From contig CAZTTH010000014.1 in the NCBI GenBank assembly GCA_964615975.1, positions 15,568 to 79,567 on the forward strand: a DNA stretch of 64,000 bases, written 5' to 3'. Positions 47,063 to 54,463 of the stretch are shown here, one piece after another. Origin of the DNA: CAZTTH01 sp964615975 (GTDB taxonomy: Bacteria > Verrucomicrobiota > Lentisphaeria > JABSQK01 > JAJFLO01). Position 1 is the first letter of the stretch. Each line of letters begins with the position of its first letter. Under the pieces are notes generated by a model, which had not been told where the DNA came from, made no database searches, and was given only the letters and a program-made list of their open reading frames with translations. The position numbers were made by a program, and so were the translations under genes.

Positions 47063-47393
47063 GCCATGCGAGTTGAAATCCAGTTTCGAATCTCGAAATT
47101 CTGATTTCACGCATCCAGTCAGGGATGGCTGTAAGTAGTCTGTCATTTTATCGAATGTCACTGACGTGACACATATTTTTGGGGCACGTCTTTACCCGCC
47201 GATAAATCAGCGGGCTACTCTCGTTTTATCCCTATCGGGATATTCAATTTGTCATCCCCTTTGTCATTTCATTAATTGTTAGAGTTTTTACCTTATTTTT
47301 CTCCTGGTTAAATTCACTATAAAATAGATAAAACAGTTAGGTTTCCAATTAGTATTAAACAAGATGTGTATCTGTATTTATGAATTGGGTGTT
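47063..47393. other. intergenic region between convergent genes
   Basis: 331 bases between the CHAT gene (plus) and the channel gene (minus). It contains the mosaic repeat at 47150-47252, which may terminate both transcripts. Otherwise AT-rich with no gene seen. Confidence 0.45.
47150..47252. repeat. mosaic of short GC-capped palindromes, copy 4
   Basis: Contains TGTCACtgacGTGACA, CCCGCCGATaaATCAGCGGG (47195-47214, one mismatch) and ATCCCtatcGGGAT. Same three modules as copy 1 at 25.4 kb but in reversed order. Confidence 0.75.
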
Positions 47394-49646
47394 TTAACGG
47401 ATATATACGAAATACATGGTGACGACTGTAGCGATTATGACCAGTGGATAAAAGCCCTTGCCGAAATTTGAGAATCGCGCTACCAGGTCCAGACGTCCCC
47501 GATTGACGAAATGGCGGCAAAGAACACTGTCGAGCATGCCAAAAGCGAACAGGAAATAAAGCACGAAAAAGCCGTATTCCATGGCCACCAGATAATCGAT
47601 TTCCGGCAGGTCGTTCGAGAGTTTGAGATGAAAAAATGACAGAGTCAACAGGCTGCTCATCATGATATTGAAGCGGAGGCTGAACATCGATGCTTCATTC
47701 ATTTTAATGAAAAACGTGCTATAGGAGGCGATCACGATGGCAATGATGGGGATGAGATTCTTGACTGCATGACTGATAAAGTTGCGTTGAATCTCGATCT
47801 CGACATTGAATTGGGAAAACCCGATGCCGGCATAACTCCCACGATCGGAATTTTGATCTGATGAAATAAAGGTATTTTGCACGTTCTGATAGAGCCATGC
47901 ATCTTCGATATCCCACGCCTGGATGCCGCTGAATACCCCATTAACTTTCATATTCTTCAGCCAATTGTCAATGTTGTAACATTTCATATCATGCAAATCG
48001 GTTACGAAGATCACATCCTGTGTTGTCGATTTTCGATGGCTCATAGTGATTTCCAGCTTTTGGGAATCGAACGGATATTTGGCGAGATTGAAATTGCCTT
48101 TGAACGTCGCCCGAATCCGGTAAACCCTTTTGGTAACCCCATTCACTGTCTCTTCGATAACGGGTTCACCAAGGTTAACCTCGCTGGCGGCATTCAGGAA
48201 TTCAATATTCCGATCATCGAATGGACCCTGAAATCGAAACCACAGGTAGAAATCCGCGGCGAATGTACTTTTGTTAATATCCAATCCGGTAATTTCATTG
48301 AATTGAATACCGGTATAGACAATTTGGATACGCTTCATCAGGCTATCATTGAGAAATAAAACATTATTTTTCAATGCCTGGTCGAGGAGTTTGTCGAGAT
48401 TTGATTCGTGATTGAAAATGACATCCACATGAGCGAAATCGGACAGCAGCTGTTGATCTTGATACCGACCAATTCGTAACGGTCTGACCGCATTTCCATT
48501 TTGATCGAAAAAGATATTGCAGGCTACTCCGGGGTAGGCCCGCAGCGGATTGCTGAGATCGATTAAGTAGGCACAGATCTTTTGACGTATCGTTGTTGTT
48601 GTCAAATCCTCATTGGTTGTCACGATCGATTGGAGGGCCTGCATCGACAATCCGGCGACGTCAAAATAACCGGCAGCTACCCACGAAGGATGTTTGCCAT
48701 AATGGCGGCGAAATTCATTGCGAAAATATTGTGCCTGCCGCGTCGAGATGTCCGGGATATAAGGAGCAACCACATGGATATCATTTGAAAAGAAACCGGG
48801 ACGCGCACGCTCCTGTGGTGTCTGGCGCAGCCGATCCATGAATACTTCACTGCTTAGAGCATCGGCGCCGATGATGGGAGTTTGTTGATTTCTGCTGCGA
48901 ATCGCCATGACCAGTTTAGCGCCTTCAAGCGCATGGGTCGCCAGAAAGATAATGGTGTCTTTATCCTGTTCATGTGAGATTGTCGCACACCGATTGATAT
49001 CATCAGCAAGAGTGGGTGAATGCTGTGAAAACGCCATCGATGATGTGATTTCAAGGCCAATCGTGCCGGCTTCATCGCTGAAGGCATGCGACAATGTCGA
49101 GCCATAGGCATCGTCATCGAGGATGATGCAGGCGCGTTTGAATCCCAGGATTTTATGAATGAATTGAGCCAGAAAGGCGCCTTGATAGGTATTGTTGAAA
49201 ATGGTCTGGTAATACCATTCATTCCCCCTTGCAACCTCATCGGCAGTCGCTGACGCGGTAATGGCAGGTATTCCTCGCTGCTTGTAAACAGATCCAGCGG
49301 CCATACTGGTAGAACTGAAGTAATGTCCCAAAACCAGCAGAATCCGATCGTCGTTAGCGATTTCTCTGGCAATAGTGGTGGCGGTCGTGGCATCATTTTT
49401 GTCATCAAAGGTCAAAAGTTTAACCTTGCTTCCAGCGATACCACCCTGTTGATTGACATCATTGATGCGCATCGATATGGCATCAACCATTTCCTCTCCC
49501 GACGAAGCATTCGGTCCGGACATCGGCCCGGCAACCGCAATATAAATTTCGGGTCGTGAATGCTGATAGTAATAAATACCACATGCCAGGATAAGGAAGA
49601 GAGATAAGATTATAGTGGCATGACGTTTAGAAATAATTGATGTCAT
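47394..49646 (-). CDS. periplasmic-binding-domain fused to a pentameric ligand-gated ion channel
   Basis: 750 residues. N-terminal hydrophobic export segment (11-27, with a lipobox-like LILAC). LivJ-type binding domain at about 33-405 (AVAGPMSGPNASSGEEM, DDKNDATTATTIAREIA, VAAGYFDVAGLSMQAL). Then a full pentameric ligand-gated channel: extracellular beta-sandwich (425-625) with ITGLDINKSTFAADFYLWFR and the Pro-loop FNLAKYPFDSQKLEI (519-533); M1 628-647, M2 about 656-678, M3 685-708, M4 733-748. By hand alignment to glycine-receptor M2: R658 is 0', L667 the 9' gate Leu, T668 10', with the same distance to the following LP. M3-M4 loop is only ~20 residues, as in bacterial channels. It starts 42 bases after the OppA-type gene, so likely one operon. 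Confidence 0.93.
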   Translation of the reverse strand: MTSIISKRHATIILSLFLILACGIYYYQHSRPEIYIAVAGPMSGPNASSGEEMVDAISMRINDVNQQGGIAGSKVKLLTFDDKNDATTATTIAREIANDDRILLVLGHYFSSTSMAAGSVYKQRGIPAITASATADEVARGNEWYYQTIFNNTYQGAFLAQFIHKILGFKRACIILDDDAYGSTLSHAFSDEAGTIGLEITSSMAFSQHSPTLADDINRCATISHEQDKDTIIFLATHALEGAKLVMAIRSRNQQTPIIGADALSSEVFMDRLRQTPQERARPGFFSNDIHVVAPYIPDISTRQAQYFRNEFRRHYGKHPSWVAAGYFDVAGLSMQALQSIVTTNEDLTTTTIRQKICAYLIDLSNPLRAYPGVACNIFFDQNGNAVRPLRIGRYQDQQLLSDFAHVDVIFNHESNLDKLLDQALKNNVLFLNDSLMKRIQIVYTGIQFNEITGLDINKSTFAADFYLWFRFQGPFDDRNIEFLNAASEVNLGEPVIEETVNGVTKRVYRIRATFKGNFNLAKYPFDSQKLEITMSHRKSTTQDVIFVTDLHDMKCYNIDNWLKNMKVNGVFSGIQAWDIEDAWLYQNVQNTFISSDQNSDRGSYAGIGFSQFNVEIEIQRNFISHAVKNLIPIIAIVIASYSTFFIKMNEASMFSLRFNIMMSSLLTLSFFHLKLSNDLPEIDYLVAMEYGFFVLYFLFAFGMLDSVLCRHFVNRGRLDLVARFSNFGKGFYPLVIIATVVTMYFVYIR

Positions 49647-49688
49647 AGAATTTTGTCTTGGTGTTGGTTCGGATTGCGAAATTTCCCT

Positions 49689-51494
49689 TCATTCCAGTTT
49701 CCAATTTCTAATGTGTTGTCCGCCCAATGCCATTGAATACCAGTTTTTCACCCGTGGTTTAACCAGATACTGGGCGGTGTAAAAATAAAGCGGTACGATG
49801 GCGGCTTGTTCTGCGGTTAAAATTTGCTCCGCCCGGCGATATAAGGCTTTGCGTTCAGTGGCATTGGATGTGCGGATTGCTGCGTCAACAGTGTTCGCGA
49901 ATTCCTGATTGTCCCAGCCGATGCGATTGGGTGACGTTTGGGGATGAAAAACGTCATGCAAAAAATTGTTTGCATCCGGGTAATCGGCGCACCAGCCGAA
50001 TCGATACATGTGCGGGGTGTTCGGCTGAGTAATCGACTTCATGAATTCATCCCATTCCAATGAAACGATGGTGATGTCGATGTTAAGATAGTGCTTCAGC
50101 ATCATTTTTACTGCCCGTGCGATCTGGGCATGGACCTCGGATTGATTGTGTATCAACTCGATATCGGGAAACCCTTCGCCGTTCGGATAACCGGCTTCAG
50201 CCAACCATTCCCGGGCACGATTAGGGTTGAAACTTATACCGACTGTGTCATGAGGATCGACCGAACCGAAAATCGGTGGACGGGTAAAGGTTTTCGCCGG
50301 TTCTTCATCACCGCCGGTGATAATGCCGACAAGTAAATTCCGGTCGATTGCCGCTGTGATGGCGCGGCGAACCAAGGGATTGTCAACGGGTGGTTTTTTA
50401 GTATTAAAACCATAATAATAGGTGCAAAAAATTGGTGTTTTGTGATAATCCGAGCGCAATGACGGTTCGGTTTTGATATACATCATTTCATTCAATGGCA
50501 GTTTTTGATAGGGCCCGCCAAGGATGTCCAGATCATTATTCTCGAACATGATCAATCCCATCGAGCTTTCGTTCACCACCAGAAAATGGATTTCGTCGAT
50601 AGCGATGTTTGCGGCATCGTAGTAACGAGGGTTCTTTTTCATTGTCAACAACTCACCATGATTCCAGCTCTTGAGAAGATACGAACCATTGGTCACGATG
50701 TTATCCGGTTCAGTCCATTGCTCTCCATATTTAGCAATACAATCCATGGGCAGTGGCCGGTAGATCCAGAGGCCTGCAAGGGCGGGAAAGAAACTGGCGG
50801 CATGATTCAACTCGAATTTAAGGGTGTGTTGGTCAACAACATGAACCCCGAGCTTAGTGATATCGGATTCCTTGCCGGCATGAATTGCTTCTGCATTTTT
50901 GAGCAGGTAAAGGACATGAGCGTAAGGCGCTTTGGTGGCGGGGAGTATATTGCGTCGAATCGCATTGGTGACATCTTCGGCGGTAACCGGTTTGCCGTCA
51001 CTCCAGAAGACATTGGTGCGTAGATAAAACGTATAGACAGTGCCGCTGTCATCCACCATCCAACGTGCGGCCAGCTCGGGAACCACTTCGTAGGTCTCCG
51101 GATCGAAATCTGTGAGGCCGAGAAACAATTGTTCCACCAATTCGATTGAATTGGTATCCTCGGTTAATCCCGGATCCAGAGTTGCAACTGGACCATCCAA
51201 TGGAATTCTCAGGTAGGAAGGCGGCGGTCTGGCAATGGATGGCAAGGAGTTTGTTAAGCGTGTATCAATACCGGTATTCGATGTATGATGGCTGCCGCAG
51301 CCGTTAATCAACGTTGCCAATATCAGACAACGAATCAGCCTGAAAAATATTTGCCAAAGGGAAGTCCGATTTGAACTCGTCCTTCCTATTCTTTCTCGTT
51401 CACGAAATTTAATCACAGAGCGATCGATTTTCGTGTTAGAGGGCGACGATGAGAACGATATAAAGTTTGATGATTGAGGCGCTGATAGTTTCAC
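49689..51494 (-). CDS. OppA-type peptide-binding lipoprotein (SBP family 5)
   Basis: Extracellular solute-binding protein of the oligopeptide/nickel family (up to 601 residues). Lipobox LINGC at about residue 66 after a hydrophobic stretch (FFRLIRCLILATLINGC). Typical motifs: SIELVEQLFLGLTDFDP, ELAARWMVDDSGTVYTFYLR, VFWSDGKPVTAEDV and RRAITAAIDRNLLVGII. No oppBCDF genes nearby. The first ~30 codons fall in a degenerate copy of the GAGGACGACGA palindrome, so the true start may be the GTG at 51416, which still leaves a normal lipoprotein signal. It is followed after 42 bases by the receptor-channel gene, suggesting the two act together, perhaps with this protein presenting or sensing peptides. 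Confidence 0.9.
   Translation of the reverse strand: MKLSAPQSSNFISFSSSPSNTKIDRSVIKFRERERIGRTSSNRTSLWQIFFRLIRCLILATLINGCGSHHTSNTGIDTRLTNSLPSIARPPPSYLRIPLDGPVATLDPGLTEDTNSIELVEQLFLGLTDFDPETYEVVPELAARWMVDDSGTVYTFYLRTNVFWSDGKPVTAEDVTNAIRRNILPATKAPYAHVLYLLKNAEAIHAGKESDITKLGVHVVDQHTLKFELNHAASFFPALAGLWIYRPLPMDCIAKYGEQWTEPDNIVTNGSYLLKSWNHGELLTMKKNPRYYDAANIAIDEIHFLVVNESSMGLIMFENNDLDILGGPYQKLPLNEMMYIKTEPSLRSDYHKTPIFCTYYYGFNTKKPPVDNPLVRRAITAAIDRNLLVGIITGGDEEPAKTFTRPPIFGSVDPHDTVGISFNPNRAREWLAEAGYPNGEGFPDIELIHNQSEVHAQIARAVKMMLKHYLNIDITIVSLEWDEFMKSITQPNTPHMYRFGWCADYPDANNFLHDVFHPQTSPNRIGWDNQEFANTVDAAIRTSNATERKALYRRAEQILTAEQAAIVPLYFYTAQYLVKPRVKNWYSMALGGQHIRNWKLE
51375..51460. repeat. palindromic GAGGACGACGA repeat, copy 9 (degenerate)
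   Basis: Arms 51375-51404 (ACTCGTCCTTCC...TCGTTCACGA) and 51429-51460 (TTTCGTG...GGGCGACGATGAGAACGA). It overlaps the 5' end of the OppA-type frame, the only copy that touches a likely coding region. Confidence 0.55.
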
Positions 51495-51835
51495 GGGAAG
51501 ATCAAATGATTCTGTGGGGGCAGATATTCATCATATGAGTTTTTGATAGGGTGATGGATAGAACATGGTATATCCATGGAATAACGAGTGTCATACCATG
51601 GAATTCAATATAAACTCTCATCACCAGCGATCAATTCCATCGACATGAATTGCCGGCATGCGAAGAATTCAAGCAGGGTTTCATCCCCTCATCAACTGTC
51701 ACTATCGATTTAGGGGAAACCTGGTATGTCGTTCGCGCTGAGAGCAACTCATCTGAGCCAGGGATTTGGTAATTGACAACGCCATTATGTTCAAGAGCCG
51801 TTCTCAGTTGACCCGACTTGCCACCTGGTCAGCAG
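51495..51835. other. intergenic region, no gene seen
   Basis: 341 bases between the cNMP-binding-like gene and the OppA-type gene (both minus). Contains a CATGGTATATCCATG-type imperfect palindrome near 51565-51580 and CATACCATGG nearby. This is a possible operator or promoter region for the sensory operon, with no firm signal. Confidence 0.35.
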
Positions 51836-52366
51836 TTAACGCTCATTGAGTCGCCGCAATATGGTCTCAAAACGTGTTCCGGCAAGGTCAAGATTGTCGA
51901 GAACGTTCATATCCAATTCATCCGATTCAATAACGTCAATAGCGTCTCCATAACCTTGACGTCCGACGGTATCACGCATTCGATAACTTAAAAAAATCGA
52001 CAAAGCGCGGTAAAATCGTGCCGCGAAACCAGTATCCAGGTTCAACTTTTCGGTCAGTATTGAACGTGATAATTCCAATACCTTGCTGTTCTCCAGCGCT
52101 GTAACCGTTGCCATCGGGGGGCGGGTATCGACAAATGACATCTCTCCAACGATTTCACCGCTGCCAAGACGTGCAATTTCCTTACCGTCATGACTATCGT
52201 CAATCACAACGAAAGTCCCATCCAGCACAATGAATAGACTTTCCACGGATTGTCCCTGAATTATGATCGCACTTCCAGACTCAACCGCTCTTTGCCGACC
52301 ATTCTTAATCAGCCATTCAATATCATGATCGTTCAATTGACCTAATATGTAAAGTGCCTTTTTCAT
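51836..52366 (-). CDS. cyclic-nucleotide-binding-domain protein
   Basis: 176 residues. A CRP-like cyclic-nucleotide-binding beta-roll occupies residues 5-115: SGSAIIIQGQSVESLFIVLDGTFVVID and the phosphate-binding cassette GSGEIVGEMSFVDTRPPMATVTA. The cassette keeps the Glu but has RPP where the classic cassette has PR, so ligand identity is open. No helix-turn-helix follows; the C-terminus is a helical tail ending in a predicted amphipathic segment (FETILRRLNER). It may be a regulatory subunit for another protein. Same strand as and upstream of the OppA/channel pair, separated by 341 bases. Confidence 0.85.
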   Translation of the reverse strand: MKKALYILGQLNDHDIEWLIKNGRQRAVESGSAIIIQGQSVESLFIVLDGTFVVIDDSHDGKEIARLGSGEIVGEMSFVDTRPPMATVTALENSKVLELSRSILTEKLNLDTGFAARFYRALSIFLSYRMRDTVGRQGYGDAIDVIESDELDMNVLDNLDLAGTRFETILRRLNER

Positions 52367-52915
52367 GGGGATGATTGGATGAAGCTTATCCGCTGTCTTT
52401 CTCCCGGGCTATATTCCCAATCAGTATGGTGTGGCTTATCATACTGATTGAAAGATGGTTTTATTTTCGCCATAATCAGCTCTACTCGAAGTCAAATAAT
52501 CGATTATGATACTTTGACAGATTAGGCTATGATCAACAATTAAAATGGTAACCCCAAGGGTTTTGCCGAGGGACATAATACGTATGGCAATTCCCCCATA
52601 AAGGGGGGACTCTTATTTACTATGAACCAGCTCAGTTCATCCTAAGAAAGGATGACTTTGAGATGTTAGCAATGGAAAGGTTAAATCATTTTCAATAGGA
52701 ATGCAAATATTATCTGCTGTTTATCCTGAAGTAATTATCGATGCAATTGTTGAGTATGCCACGAGATTATTTGAGACCGATATTGAGCAAGTTAGCGCGG
52801 CAAAAGCAAGTCGAGTAGAAACAGGAAATCGTCGCAAGGTAAATATTCAGAGACCTGCGTTCAGCCGTCCCGATGAAACTGTTTCGCGATCATATAAAAT
52901 ACCCACCTCCACCAA
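52367..52915. other. intergenic region, no gene seen
   Basis: 549 bases. AT-rich, with TAACCCCaaGGGTT-like and CCCCCataaaGGGGG hairpins (about 52548-52610) of the same style as the mosaics. A plus-strand frame from 52701 overlaps the desaturase remnant and is not believed. Confidence 0.4.
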
Positions 52916-53108
52916 TCAGGAGGAATCAGAATCACGATCGATGGGAGTCAGCATCAATCCTTTGAAGGACTGGCGTTCAGCGTCATCATACCCCTTGAGT
53001 CCAAAGTGGATGGTGTCGGGATCCTTGACGACAACGTGGGAATTGAAAACGCGGTCCCAGAGCGAGAGAATGCTGCCATAATTGGAGCATGAATCAACTC
53101 CTTTCGGT
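52916..53108 (-). pseudogene. fragment of a sterol desaturase/fatty-acid hydroxylase-family gene
   Basis: Reading the minus strand from about 53108 to the TGA at 52918-52916 gives the C-terminal ~60 residues of a sterol-desaturase-type membrane oxygenase: CSNYGSILSLWDRVFNSHVV and IHFGLKGYDDAERQS. The SNYG...LSLWDR(L/V)F block is the conserved end of that family. An in-frame TAA lies directly upstream, and neither the membrane helices nor the His boxes are present. It is therefore a remnant of a deleted gene, next to a transposase remnant. Its coding strand explains why the opposite-strand frame in the same place looks open. Confidence 0.6.
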
Positions 53109-53177
53109 TATTGATTTATAACCTGAAACCACATTAACGTTATGTTAATTTCTAATTGTCGTTGAGCACGCGATCTA

Positions 53178-53573
53178 TTGGTGTATTTGGGGGTGGCGCT
53201 CCTGGAACGCGTTGATATCAATCCCAACCAGTTTGCCTATAAGATGCTGATCGGGCGGTTGGTCAATGCCGGAGTCGCGCTTGATGAACTCAAACGTCAA
53301 TTCAAGCATGATGGCCGAACGATGAAGAAATGGGTTGAGGCCTTGAAGTGCGACGATGCGGAGGTTGTAATTCGGGCTTTTAGCGGGCGCGGCCCGCTGG
53401 CGAAAGTAATCGGGCCGATGGTTCGTCTGGTGAAGATGAGAGCTCTGAAGCTGAAAGGCGTGGTGCGCAATTATCGTCAGATCATTGCGCGGGAGGTCGA
53501 AGAATGTTTTGGGGAACGGATTTCCCGGGAAACGTTGCGTTGTTTGTTTCGCCAGGATCGTCGACACCGCTGA
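53178..53573 (+). pseudogene. N-terminal part of a transposase-like HTH protein
   Basis: 131 codons with a helix-turn-helix layout: DELKRQFKHDGRTMKKWVEAL, then GRGPLAKVIGPMVRLV and REVEECFGERISRETLRCLF, which resembles the DNA-binding N-terminus of transposases. The DDE catalytic core expected downstream is absent; the frame stops at 53573 and the next 800 bases carry no continuation. Starts are TTG/GTG only. Probably a truncated insertion-sequence gene; a small stand-alone regulator is possible. Confidence 0.55.
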
Positions 53574-54463
53574 CCTGTTCTCGTCACACTCCAGAAATCA
53601 AGGCGATCAACTTGTCACATCGTTCCCCTCAATGACCTAAGGTCTGGACTTCAGGACAATAAGTCCTTCTGGCGCCACCACTGTAAGGATACCGCCTTCC
53701 CAGTAGCCTGGGAAGGCGGCGATCCCAGGGATGACGTGTCGCGGGGGTTACAATGAGTAAATCCAAGATCAGGACTTCGTGGGATTCGGCATTAATCTTC
53801 GACAGCCGGAATATTTGGACATCACCATATATGGAAGGAAAGGGGGGCGGCGACGAACATAAATCCCAACGGCTCAACAGCATGTTTGGCGCGTAACAAT
53901 GAATCAAGTACAATCATAATGTCGATATCTAGGGTGGCACGCGGCATGGCATAGACCGCCGAGCAATACCGCCACATATAGCGTAGTCAATGTCTGCTGA
54001 ATCAAGAGCAGCGACAATCTGCCGCAGTTCGTTTAGCAATTACATGCCATTTCCCTTTTACGATTCGCTTGGAGTCGCCTTGAGGCCATGAGCAAACCAA
54101 TGAACAAGAAATTAAAAAAAGGCGCATGTGACCACAATAGCCTGAAATCACCATGCCCGGTTATCAATATTCGATCTCACAGACTACGCGATACTCGATA
54201 ATTTACAGCAGCATATTCGGCATATAATTTATACCATGGTTGAGGCGCGACACTAAAAAGATACCGATTTCTATTCTAAAACAGGGCGCCATTCCAGTGA
54301 CATCAACCGATGAGATATCATCCTTTCCGTGGATGAGTCAGGGCTTTATGCCCCGCTTGGTTGCGATTAATGAATGGGAATATGATGTCATGATGATGGT
54401 TGATTATCATAGTTGACATATTGTATAAAAAGTTAATCCATGTCGTATTGCCCATCCTCTTTT
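53574..54463. other. gene-poor decayed region
   Basis: About 890 bases between the transposase remnant and the YHYH gene. It has one strong hairpin (53692-53719) but no believable gene on either strand. Open frames here are short and of odd composition. Confidence 0.45.
53692..53719. repeat. perfect 11-bp hairpin
   Basis: CCGCCTTCCCA gtagcc TGGGAAGGCGG: an 11-bp perfect stem with a 6-base loop, flanked by GGAT and GATCC which extend the pairing imperfectly. No T-run follows, so it is more likely a dispersed repeat than a terminator. Confidence 0.75.

Noticed and set aside
48854..49408. 184-codon minus-strand frame overlapping the receptor-channel gene
   Set aside because: Same strand but another frame within the conserved binding domain; Met/Pro-rich product with no family features.
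52701..53081. 126-codon plus-strand frame
   Set aside because: Its second half is antisense to the desaturase remnant, which matches a known family, and the first half resembles nothing known.
53629..53913. 94-codon minus-strand frame
   Set aside because: Runs through the perfect hairpin at 53692-53719; the PWDRRLPRLLG-type product is typical of translated intergenic repeats.
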